Below, one piece after another: positions 1-7,021 of a DNA stretch of 10,170 nt; the stretch's first letter is position 1; the number at the start of each line of letters is the position of its first letter. This stretch comes from Euperipatoides rowelli (lineage: Eukaryota > Onychophora > Udeonychophora > Euonychophora > Peripatopsidae). The translations under genes and the position numbers were made by a program. The notes below the pieces were generated by a model. It worked only from the letters and a program-made list of their open reading frames with translations, ran no database searches and was not told where the DNA came from. The DNA is taken from the NCBI GenBank assembly GCA_003024985.2, contig PXIH01S0000038.1, one strand, 5' to 3'.

Positions 1-290
1 TATTTAATCCCAAGAAAAAAAAACATTTCATAACAAAAAATTTTAAATGTTTCCATGTCTACAAAGGTAGATAAGCTTAGTTGATTACATAAATTGGATG
101 CACGGACTATTGATTATTTACATAATTGATAGATGTGAGTTGAATTCCAAAGAGAAGGTTGTTCCTTAGTGCAATATGAGGAACAGATTAACTGAAAACT
201 CCCCTTATGTTTCAAAACAGTTTTTGTATACTATTTGTTATGTGATATAGTGTGGAAACCTGGCCTCTCAATGCAAAGATGTTTCAAAAA
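1..290. other. Gene-free AT-rich stretch
   Basis: I see no exon or RNA gene here. It is probably intron downstream of the minus-strand exon at 1430-1492, because no polyadenylation or stop context for that gene is seen. Short complementary pieces flank 258-336 (ACCTGGC near 258 against GCCAGGT near 320), which may belong to the edge of the retroposon remnant that follows. Confidence 0.4.
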
Positions 291-628
291 TTACACTTGA
301 AGTACAGCGAGGTGTATGCCAGGTCTAAGAGGCATAAAAAAATACAATTGATTAGAACACAAACAAAAGTTTATATTATTGAAAAAAATCAATAATTTAA
401 AGTGGAATAGGGCATGGCATATAACAAGGAGGAAAGATAATAGATAGACTATAGAAATAATTGGATTCAAAGGACAAAAAAAATTACCAAGACGACGACC
501 TAATGTCAGATGGGAAGATGAAATAATTTTTTTTACTAGAGGTGGATAGAAACTAATTTCTGAAGGTAGAAATTAATGAAGAAATGACGGAGGCTTTATC
601 TAGAGTGGAATAATATATAATGATGATA
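291..628 (+). pseudogene. RTE-like LINE: C-terminal and 3'-end remnant
   Basis: Translating the plus strand gives a decayed version of the region after the reverse transcriptase that is common in RTE-type non-LTR retrotransposons. From about 330 the reading contains LIRTQTKV and IIEKN. After a one-base shift near 398 it reads LKWNRAWHITRRKDNR, then a stop where Trp is expected, then LPRRRPNVRWEDEI. The family pattern is roughly 'IR..TKV.D..E.I..LKW.WAGHI.RR.DNRW' followed by 'GRP..RW.DE'. Past about 540 a fragment near 590-612 resembles the usual final 'GEAFIQ.W' segment, and the copy ends in ATGATGAT at 619-626, like the short TGA-type tails of RTE elements. Stops and shifts show it is dead. 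The family pattern is from memory, so the exact clade is inferred. Confidence 0.6.
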
Positions 629-1429
629 TACAGTATATTATATTTTATATCTCTTAATTTGTTTTTGGATTAAATTTATAATAGAGAAAATCTTTGAATA
701 TTTTAACACTTGTTTAGTAATTTCATTTGCATGACCAATTTAAAAAAAATTAGCATTAAAATACAATGCTGGTAGATTTGTTTATGGATGAATAAATCAT
801 GCACCCTGCTATCTGTAAAATACAGTACTATCCAGCAATATAGATTTTCTTATATTTTTTGTTTTGCTTCAACCAATTTTTATGTGTAAAGAGTCGATGT
901 ATTGTGCAATACGCTATATTTTTTTGAAAATAATGTACATTATTTTATGTCAACTAAACCCACATCTGTAAGGCTAGGGTTTGATATTTCTCTGTTATTT
1001 ATATTTTTAAATGGAGAAATTGACAAATTACTTAATAAAATGCATCATCTATAGCTGTAACAAATCCATTGTATAGAAAAGCAAATTTACAAAAAGGTGT
1101 GCAATATTTGGGGAAAATTTATTACAATTGAAATTGTAAAATCTAGAGTAAATCACCATTCCATTACATATACCAATCAGAACATATTTTATATTAGTTT
1201 ATTGTACATATTATATATTTTGCTTTTTTATAAAACCTTTTTAAATTCTATGGTTTAAGAGCCTTATAAAATGTTAAAATGTCAAACCATTGCAATTCAT
1301 TACCCACAATCAATAAATTTTAAAACATCATTTTAGAAAATGTTTAAACATTTTACATTATTCATATAGAAAATTATAATATAATTAAGATTAAATTGAA
1401 AAATATTGATAAACAAAGATATGCCTAAC
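629..1429. other. Gene-free AT-rich stretch, probable intron
   Basis: No ORF, exon with matching splice sites or RNA gene can be supported. It lies immediately downstream (minus-strand sense) of the donor at 1429/1430, so it is most simply the next intron of the host gene, which continues off the left edge. Only A/T runs and short imperfect repeats are visible. Confidence 0.5.
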
Positions 1430-1492
1430 CTTTGGGAAAAGGTCCAAATGGGGGTGTTTTATCTTTAGGTTTATTACTTGTACTCTTGCCAC
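1430..1492 (-). CDS. Third coding exon of an unidentified host gene
   Basis: This 63-base exon completes the Gly codon split across the previous junction, then encodes GKSTSNKPKDKTPPFGPFPK, and leaves one base (G) for the next exon. It is therefore symmetric in phase (1-1) and could be skipped without shifting the frame. The acceptor is very strong: eight T's, then CTTCAG, cut before GTGGC. The donor is AAAG then GTTAGG, which is weaker than consensus. If the intron were retained, the next codons would be Gly then TAG, ending the protein right after FGPFPKG. The peptide is Lys/Pro-rich and probably disordered. I do not recognise the protein. The exon call rests on phase agreement, an open frame and higher GC than its surroundings; no later exon is visible to the left. 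Confidence 0.72.
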
Positions 1493-1652
1493 CTGAAGAA
1501 AAAAAATATATATTAAAAAATTGTTTACTTACAACAAAACAATCATAAATTTAAAAAAAAATATATAGTATAAGTATAATATCTTAAACATTTAATTAAC
1601 TTAGATTTACAGTAGGACTAATATATGATTTATTTATAAACAACAAAACTAT

Positions 1653-1684
1653 CCTCTTCCACCACCACCCCCCCCCCTCCCTCC
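1653..1684 (-). repeat. C-rich pyrimidine tract; G-quadruplex potential on the transcribed-sense strand
   Basis: The plus strand reads CCTCTTCC, three CCA-type units, ten C's, then TCCCTCC and a run of A's. On the minus strand, the sense strand of the host gene, this becomes several G runs separated by one or two bases, which fits the general form of a G-quadruplex. It lies deep in an intron, about 160 bases before the acceptor of the 63-base exon. Folding or an effect on splicing is inference. Confidence 0.5.
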
Positions 1685-2504
1685 AAAAAAATTATATATT
1701 GAACTGTAAAATGAGAATTGTTTAAACAACTTGTTTTTTCACAAAAATAAAAAAACAAAGAACAAATTGTGGAAGAAATCCTATTATTAAAAAGAAAATT
1801 AGTAGTTTACATCAAATTCCCTATAAAATGAAACATCAATCTTATGATAGAAAAAGTAATAGAAGAATTAAAAGTAGTATATATGCTGCAGATTGTACAG
1901 TAACCATGCAGATTTCCTTGATTTAATAAATCTAAAAATAATAGATTTTCCATTTCATTTTACAGAAGAAATAACAAATATATTAAAAAATTATGGAATG
2001 ATAGTTAAGTTGATAAAATGATATATTTTATTCAATGTCTCTATCAACACTAACAACTCATCTTAAATCAAATTTGAAAATAGAGGACCTACCATATAAC
2101 ATCATGCTACCTAGGAACAACTTAGCATGAATACATAATGAATAGAAAACGAGCAAGGTACAGATATAAAAATGGTGCAAAAGCTGTTATGATTTGTCTA
2201 CGTAATCACACAACTCTGAAGAAGGTGGGTCTAAACATGATAGAGCTCCCTTTATTTCACTTTCTATTAAATAAAATAATTTGCTTAAATGAAAGAACTA
2301 CACTAAATCTTTAGCCAAATTAAATTAACTAAATAAGAATGATGTAACAAATAATAAAAAATATTATTGGCAAATCAATAAAGGAAAATATATTGATAAC
2401 CATTGAAGACAATTTGTTAATTGAATCACAAGAGGTAACAAAGATATATTGATAGAAGATGGTATGGATGCTTCAAGTATGAATAGAAAGGGAATTAAAA
2501 AAAG

Positions 2505-2532
2505 ACTATTATTGATTATAATCAATAATAGT
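2505..2532. repeat. Perfect 28-base palindrome
   Basis: Each half (14 bases, ACTATTATTGATTA) is the exact reverse complement of the other, with no loop; the centre is the TA step at 2518/2519. Composition is nearly all A/T with two G/C pairs per half. AT-rich palindromes of this kind can form cruciforms, and can arise from hairpin-templated repair. No matching mobile element is seen around it. Confidence 0.8.
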
Positions 2533-3217
2533 TATTGACTGTTATACAAACCAATGTCAAAACATATCGAAAATAAGTTTTGAAAATAATGAATTTAAAA
2601 TTGACAAAAAATATTAAAGGCAAAAGATCTAGAGGTCACACGCAGATAATATACTTTGGTGTTTAAATGAATATATACAAGTAAAATATATGCGATACAG
2701 TAAAAATTATATAGATTAATTACCAAGCTAAAATAAATTTGAAAAAAAAAAAAAAATAGGCTTAAATTAATGAAATTAAAAAAAAAACGAAAATCCAACA
2801 ATATGTTTCATACAGGAATCAAAGCTAAAAAAAAATTTAAGGTTTTAAATTGTACCTATTAGAAAATGATTATAACATCATATATTCTAAAAACATTGCT
2901 GCCTCTAAGGGCATCATAATGTTAATTAAAAAAAAAAATTTATATCTAGCTTTAAAATTATTACGATTAATTCTAAAACTATAATTTCATAGACGAATAA
3001 ATTTGCATTTTAGACACAAAGCACACCGCGGATCCTGAGCAGCAAAGTACTCGATCATAATAAAATAGTTAACGGTAATTCCAATGCAAATGAAGACAAA
3101 ATGCTTAAAAAAAAAAATTTGTCTGTATAGAAGAATGTTTCACACAAAGACAGTTGCATTAGGCAAGGATTTGTGCAATGCTTCCTGTAGGGAATATTCA
3201 TAATTAATGTACATGCT

Positions 3218-3240
3218 CCCCCCCCCCCCCAAAAAAAAAA
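3218..3240. repeat. C13-A10 homopolymer junction
   Basis: Thirteen C's are followed directly by ten A's. Similar C-run/A-run junctions in the same orientation occur at 1668-1690 (interrupted) and 9025-9045. Such tracts are prone to length error in sequencing, so exact counts should be treated with caution. Confidence 0.8.
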
Positions 3241-3683
3241 TGAATGTAAAAATTAACGATAAAAAAAACGTAAAATTCATGATTAGGATTGAAAATGATT
3301 AAAAAGAAAAAATATCCTCACGCTATTATCTCAGATATTTTCCTTTCTAAGTTTTTACATACTAATGAATTGTGGATAAAAATACAATGGAAGCAATGGT
3401 AAGTTTTTTTGTTTGCTATTTCTAAACCAAATGACAATAAGTAATCCACCTTTCGAGCAAGATTAGAAACTAATTTTTTAAACTAATTTATTGACGAATG
3501 GTCCAGTGTTCAGTTTGTGCGCATATTGAGGAATGAAAAAGATAACGAATAATTTGAATAATTCCAAAGGTTTGCTAATGACGAACATGCTTTACAATAG
3601 CATAACAATTACAAAGATAATAATGATAGTAAATAGCAACAATAATAACATATAGTAATAATAAAACTAATATTAAAACTTAC

Positions 3684-3795
3684 CAAAAAGTTCAGATAGC
3701 ATACTACTAGTGCTTGCTGCATACCCATTAAGCTCGCTGCTAATCGAAGAAATAATTGATGTTGGTGTGGATGAAGTTTCTTTATCAAATTCCTT
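3684..3795 (-). CDS. Second coding exon of an unidentified host gene
   Basis: This 112-base exon opens in phase 0 and closes in phase 1 (37 codons plus G). It reads KEFDKETSSTPTS, then IISSISSELNGYAA, then STSSMLSELF, with the last G joining GT of the next exon to make Gly. The acceptor is TTTTAAATTTTAG before AAGGA; the donor is TTTTTG then GTAAGT, a perfect consensus. The segment is Ser/Thr-rich, and its second half (Ile/Leu/Met spaced among Ser and Ala) could form a short amphipathic helix. It is GC-richer than the intron around it, and the frame has no stop. I do not recognise the family. Confidence 0.78.
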
Positions 3796-3865
3796 CTAAA
3801 ATTTAAAATGTTAAAAAAAAATGTAAAGGATGTAAAGTTAACATAAAAAAATACTATGAGAATGA

Positions 3866-3878
3866 AATACAGTATGTA
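3866..3878. repeat. Candidate target-site duplication, left copy
   Basis: AATACAGTATGTA here and AATACGGTATATA at 4089-4101 agree at 11 of 13 positions. They flank the GC-rich insert exactly, as expected for an aged target-site duplication. The AT-rich composition makes a chance match possible. Confidence 0.45.
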
Positions 3879-4088
3879 CTTCGTTTCGTTTCGGTCAGTG
3901 ATACTGCCGGCCCCGCGAGGGTAACCTACTCCCGGTATTACGGGCTATACAGTATACCAACCAGGTTAAGGACAACACACTATGGCTCGCACCCAGTCGC
4001 ACAGAGCCTGTACAGGACATCACATGACATAACAACACAACAAATCACTAGACATTAAAGGTACACAAACATTAATTAAAGAAAAAAC
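3879..4088 (-). mobile_element. SINE-like or truncated retroposon insert with a CGAAA-type tail
   Basis: A 210-base segment far richer in GC than its intron. Read on the minus strand, it ends in repeated CGAAA units (ACCGAAACGAAACGAAG), the kind of short tandem tail that closes many SINEs and LINEs. It is flanked by an 11-of-13 duplication. A loose B-box-like string, GGGTGCGAGCC, lies on the minus strand near 3990, but no convincing A box was found at the right distance, so a tRNA origin is not shown. It could equally be the 3' end of an unknown LINE. It has no ORF of note. Orientation is inferred from the tail only. Confidence 0.5.
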
Positions 4089-4101
4089 AATACGGTATAT
4101 A
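4089..4101. repeat. Candidate target-site duplication, right copy
   Basis: AATACGGTATATA, the partner of 3866-3878 with two mismatches. It sits nine bases inside the intron donor of the exon that starts at 4111, so the insertion landed very close to a splice site without destroying it. Confidence 0.45.
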
Positions 4102-4110
4102 AGACTTTAC

Positions 4111-4365
4111 CTTAAAGAAAGATTTCTTAATTTCCACTCGTGGGGAAGGCATAGGGGGCAGGCGTGGTTGGGAACTACTCATTGGGCTCATACTGCTCTC
4201 AGATAAACTAATGCTTGGCACATGGTAAGAGGACTTGCGCTCAGTTGGTTGAATACCTACAGGTTCTTGTTCGAAGGCAGGATTAGAGAAGACTTTGCGA
4301 GTGGGTGTTGTGGTTTCAGAATCTGTGGGTGTTTGACTATCTGTATCCGATTTTTGTTCTCCTTG
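4111..4365 (-). CDS. First visible coding exon of an unidentified host gene
   Basis: A 255-base exon, exactly 85 codons, phase 0 at its 3' end and open throughout. The acceptor is TTATGTTTTCTAG before CAAGGAG and the donor is TTTAAG then GTAAAG. The peptide starts QGEQKSDTDSQTPTD, continues with TRKVFSNPAFEQE and RKSSYHVPSISLSES, then QPRLPPMPSPRVE, and ends IKKSFFK. It is rich in Ser, Thr and Pro, with several SP and TP dipeptides that look like proline-directed phosphosites, a pattern typical of disordered linkers in large signalling or trafficking proteins. No catalytic domain, signal peptide or membrane segment is seen. It starts without Met in frame at its 5' edge, so earlier exons must lie beyond 4365, possibly off the window. 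A plus-strand ORF over 4222-4458 is only the antisense shadow. Confidence 0.82.
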
Positions 4366-4605
4366 CTAGAAAACATAATAAAAACTTTTAGACTGGTTAA
4401 AGAATTTATAATTATCATGATGCATTATTCTAAATATACACTATATGACTCATTTTGAAAATTTATCGTACTCTGGAAGATGCTATTTTTTTTTTTCAAA
4501 TTCTAACATTAAATTAAATATTCCTAACTCTATCATTCAATTCCCATTTTAATCAATGAAAATATTAAAAAGGATATTGATCAATTAAATATAATTATAA
4601 GGGGA
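4366..4605. other. Intron flank between the first visible exon and the LINE remnant
   Basis: AT-rich sequence directly upstream of the acceptor of the exon at 4111-4365. It contains a T-run at about 4487-4497. Nothing else can be supported. The point where LINE coding sequence fades, near 4605, is a truncation or insertion boundary with no tail or duplication that I can define. Confidence 0.5.
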
Positions 4606-4674
4606 TATTGCAGGCATGGATTCAATCAGGATGTTTTGGTCCACCATATTGAAGGCCTTAGTAAAGTCCGTGAT

Positions 4675-4707
4675 AATGGTTGCCTTTTAGACACAAAGGC
4701 AACCATT
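4675..4707. repeat. Perfect 13-base inverted repeat inside the RT remnant
   Basis: AATGGTTGCCTTT and AAAGGCAACCATT are exact reverse complements around a 7-base loop (TAGACAC). The in-frame TAA at 4687-4689, just before RT motif A, overlaps the junction of stem and loop. Reading passes on in the same frame after the stop (KATIITDF). The hairpin may have arisen by a template-switch mutation in the dead copy, which would explain both the stop and the extra residues. Confidence 0.75.
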
Positions 4708-5076
4708 CTCAAGGGGTTTAAGAATTTGATCAATCATTAACCCCAGGTATCGTACAATGCTTCTTCCTGGGATTTCTCCGAAGTAGTATTCTTCTATGAC
4801 TGGCCTCACCTCAGTAAATAAAAGAGAGTATATATATTTCTCACATAGTTTTGAGATATTGGAGGCCAAAAAGAGAGGCCTAATGTCACTAGGCCCAGTT
4901 ATACATTTTACTTTGGGTATAGGTATCAAAATTTCCTGTTGCCAGGCTCTTGGGCACACCTCATGAAACAAAGATGAATTGATGATGCAAGCAATCGGTT
5001 CGCAAAGTTTTACTGCATATGTCCTGAGTATGAAGGCAGGGATTCCATCCGGTGTGGAATTATTCTTATTGGGCAA
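4687..5076 (-). pseudogene. Reverse transcriptase domain fragment of the LINE ORF2
   Basis: This is the longest open part of the ORF2 remnant, 129 residues. It covers the conserved N-terminal RT blocks: DGIPAFILR (residues 10-18), a Trp followed by ILIPIPKV (about 44-55), SDIRPLFLASNISKLCEK (about 62-79), and FGEIPGRS (about 99-106), followed by a helix (MIDQILKPLENG) that precedes motif A. The RT would copy element RNA at the target site in an active relative. Here it ends in TAA before motif A and lacks the catalytic aspartates of motif C altogether. Confidence 0.85.
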
Positions 5077-5530
5077 TTTGGAAAGCTCCCTTAAAACCCA
5101 CTGCTTTAATAGGCATTCCAGGCAGAAAGTTGATTTGTTCAGCAGTTAGCTAGATATTCGAAATATTTACCAATTTCAATAACAGTCTGAAATTAATCTT
5201 TACCAGGGAAACAAAGATTATTTTGACAAAATTGTTTAACCACACATTTTTGTACTGTTTTATAGAAGTCAGAGTTGCCAAAAGTAACTGATTCTATTAA
5301 TTGGTCATGTTCCTTTTTTTTTAGCCTGCTTGACCTTTTGTTTAATTTCAGTAGATAAACTAGATAATTTCTCATCGCATATGTTTAATTTGTATAAATG
5401 ATTCTTTAATAAGTTTGTCCAACTCAACAGTAAACCACCTATTGTACTCACTAACTAATTAATTGATTTTGTTTTTTTGCTGAGACAGTTTATTGTATTA
5501 TAATTTGTATGTATGTTGGTTTAAACTTAT

Positions 5531-5827
5531 TTATTTATTTTCTGACTTGGGGATTTTGAAGACCACTCTTTTAGGGTGAACTTTCCCGTCAATTAGTAAC
5601 TGTAACTGTAATTGCTGCCCTTTATTTTTTTTTTCTTCAAGGGGAAATGCTATTTCATAAAGATAGCACAAAGTTTCACTAAAGATTGTGGCCATGCAAT
5701 TGATATCATTAATAGCCATTGTGTTAGTCCAGTCGTAAGAAGATAAGACTTTTCCAAGAGTATTACAATTTGACTGCTTTCTTGGTCTACATAAATATGT
5801 TTGACTAATGGGTTTATGAACAAACAA
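5531..5827 (-). pseudogene. ORF2 linker between endonuclease and RT
   Basis: A 98-residue open stretch directly following, in frame, the end of the endonuclease (SSDHC, then LFVHKP). Such linkers are poorly conserved, but the order is typical: an Arg/Lys-rich start (CRPRKQSN), a DW dipeptide (YDWTNTMAIND), and YEIAFPLEEKKNK, which matches the usual 'F..aFP.k.k' pattern before the WFT.EL segment. The latter is found further on, near 5400-5440, in another frame. It has no function alone. Confidence 0.7.
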
Positions 5828-5851
5828 GCTGCTATTAGTGATAGATATTAA

Positions 5852-6435
5852 ACAATGATCAGATGATCCGATAGGGGCTTTTACTTCAGCTACATACTTG
5901 GAGGCTCCCTTAAAAAAATACTTATCTAATATATTATTGCCCTATGTTGAACATTTAACCAGTTATTTTAAAGTTTTGATCGCTGAGAGATGTTCAATTT
6001 GCAGATCATTGAAATCTCCGAGTATGAACAAGGATGCTTTAATATTGATTGAGAATATACGGTCAATTTCCAATGCAATGAAATCCAAGAGTGATTCTGC
6101 TTAACTATCGCCAGGCGGCGCATATACAGCCACAGCCGCAAAGAAAGGAATACTCGTCGGTAAATAATTTGTTCTGCACATGAGAGATCGCCTCAATTTC
6201 AATTGATTGTGGTATATTTAGGTTTAAGATGGTTACATCTTTGTTTACATAAAAAGCAATGCTTCCTCCTTTCAGTCTATCCGACCTTGCCCTAATCCTA
6301 TGAAACACAATATAATTCTCTATATTATAGGCGTGATATCTTCATTATCAAGCCAAGATTCCGTGAGTGTAAAATAGACTAAATTTCTTCGAATTTGTTT
6401 CTCATAGAAATTGTGTTTGCAAAAACAATTTTGGG
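5852..6435 (-). pseudogene. APE-type endonuclease domain of the LINE ORF2
   Basis: In active relatives this domain nicks target DNA to prime reverse transcription. Recognisable pieces are the N-terminal beta strand (KIVFANTISMRNKFEE), the strand with the catalytic Glu (FTLTESWL), RIRARSDRLKGGSIAFYV, AAVAVYAPPGDS, the catalytic loop FILGDFND, DKYFFKG, and the terminal SDH motif (IGSSDHC). About 15 residues seem lost between FEE and FTLTE. In-frame stops fall after PGDS, after IKTLK and after KCST, and frameshifts lie near 6305 and 6150. Confidence 0.85.
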
Positions 6436-6762
6436 CATTAGGTATTTTTGTAATATACAATCAACTACAACTCGCGTGTACCTTCCTCTTGCCTTATTAT
6501 TTTCTCTAGGCCTTTTTTTTTTCCTTGGGCCACATATTACGTTAATGGGCCTATTTATAATAAACGATCTGTCCAATCTGCCTCCCCTATGACCACGTGA
6601 TGACCAATTATTGTTTCAAAGGTTAAGTTCCAATAAAACGTTTAATGTATTCAAGTTAATCTTCCGAGATCTAAGGAAAAATCTGAAAACCCGAAGATCC
6701 TTACTTGAATATTGCAATCCATAATTACGACAACGAGGGTTGCCACCATGGCTGAAGCACAT

Positions 6763-6895
6763 GCTAGCACATTGTAGAAAGCAGACAAACAGGTATAGTA
6801 ATCCACTGCAACAATTAAATTAACTTTTGCACTCCACTGAAACACTATTACAAACTGCAAAGTAACAATTAAAGATAAACACTAGTCCTTATAAA
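6763..6895 (-). other. Probable upstream segment of the LINE ORF2 remnant
   Basis: Sequence on the 5' side of the ORF2 leader. Its base composition is closer to the LINE than to the surrounding AT-rich DNA, and it ends at about the CTTTATAAGG string at 6888-6897. It may be inter-ORF or 5' untranslated sequence. A 69-residue open frame over 6651-6860 is in another frame from the recognisable ORF2 leader and has no family features. The 5' boundary is a guess. Confidence 0.35.
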
Positions 6896-6932
6896 GGTGA
6901 GCAGCCAATGGCGCTACATCCAGGTGGTTTTT

Positions 6933-7021
6933 ATTCAGTCTGGAATTGTATATGGTCATCTCTTGTGCCTCTATTGTTCACTATGTATATGAATAATCTC
7001 AAACTCTGCAAGAACAAGTAT
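6933..7021 (+). pseudogene. Reverse transcriptase motif-B scrap of a second LINE
   Basis: On the plus strand, IQSGIVYG (6933-6956) followed after a one-base shift by SSLVPLLFTMYMNNL (6956-7000) matches the strongly conserved RT block usually written 'sGVPQGSiLGPLLFtlYiNDl'. Nothing before or after can be joined to it with confidence. It is opposite in strand to the ORF2 remnant at 4606-6762 and so is not that element's missing RT in place. Short and broken; could be an inverted or independent fragment. Confidence 0.5.

Larger units (their letters stand above)
1493..3683 (-). other. Intron of 2191 bases between exons two and three
   Basis: It is bounded by a textbook donor (G then GTAAGT, at 3683 down to 3678) and a strong acceptor (TTTTCTTCAG at 1493-1502). 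The interior is AT-rich. It holds a pyrimidine tract at 1653-1684, a perfect palindrome at 2505-2532, a C-run/A-run junction at 3218-3240 and an isolated GC-richer patch at 3021-3056. Two weak reverse-transcriptase-like readings (around 1968-2018 and 2363-2449, plus strand) hint at old LINE debris but are too short to call. No further exon with consistent phase was found. Confidence 0.65.
3796..4110 (-). other. Intron of 315 bases carrying a retroposon-like insert
   Basis: It runs from the donor GTAAAG (4110 down to 4105) to the acceptor TTTTAG (3796-3801). About two thirds of it is the GC-rich insert described at 3879-4088; without the insert and one duplication the intron would be only about 90 bases. 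Reading through from the upstream exon meets an in-frame stop after 12 codons, which supports true splicing. Confidence 0.7.
4606..6762 (-). pseudogene. Non-LTR retrotransposon ORF2 (APE endonuclease plus partial reverse transcriptase), broken
   Basis: The minus strand carries a decayed LINE ORF2 of the APE-containing type (CR1/Jockey/L2-like; clade not resolved). In order: a leader from a Met at 6762 with YSSKDLR, SRGHRGGR and a basic stretch; an endonuclease with PKIVFAN (from about 6435), TESWL (6350-6364), RIRARSDRLKGG, VAVYAPPGD, LGDFND (6005-6022) and IGSSDHC (5852-5866); a linker including WFTVELDKLI; and an RT with STPDGIPAF, LIPIPKV, DIRPLFLASNISK, FGEIPGRS and motif A DFTKAFNMVD (about 4636-4673). 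Coding sequence then stops, so RT motif B, the catalytic YVDD-type motif C and the C-terminus are missing. There are at least six in-frame stops and several frameshifts (for example near 6380, 6310, 6150 and 5190), so it makes no product. It lies sense to the host gene. Confidence 0.88.

Noticed and set aside
1968-2018. Plus-strand reading EITNILKNYGMIVKLIK, resembling the 'L..YGIP.kiv.LIk' part of LINE reverse transcriptases
   Set aside because: Too short and AT-biased; the 'GV.QGC' block expected downstream is not found. Kept only as a hint of old debris.
2363-2449. Plus-strand reading IIGKSIKEN ... LLIESQEVTKIY, resembling the pre-RT segment of RTE elements
   Set aside because: Similarity rests on about ten residues from memory, and it is not collinear with the other RT-like scrap; not enough for a call.
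2595-2801. Minus-strand ORF of 68 residues rich in Phe, Leu and Ile
   Set aside because: It arises from A/T homopolymers in an intron (FFFFF-type runs); no family features and no codon structure.
4111-4365. Naming the host gene as a DENN-domain or other trafficking protein from its Ser/Pro-rich linker
   Set aside because: No diagnostic domain lies in the window; low-complexity linkers do not support a family name.
4222-4458. Plus-strand ORF of 78 residues
   Set aside because: Antisense shadow of the phase-consistent minus-strand exon at 4111-4365.
5898-6104. Plus-strand ORF of 68 residues
   Set aside because: Antisense to the clear endonuclease motifs of the LINE remnant on the minus strand.
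6395-6592. Plus-strand ORF with a hydrophobic stretch (LALLFSLGLFFFLG)
   Set aside because: It is antisense to the basic leader of the LINE ORF2; the hydrophobic look comes from reversed Lys/Arg codons.
6651-6860. Minus-strand ORF of 69 residues with hydrophobic segments
   Set aside because: Out of frame with the recognisable ORF2 leader (YSSKDLR, SRGHRGGR), which explains the same DNA better.
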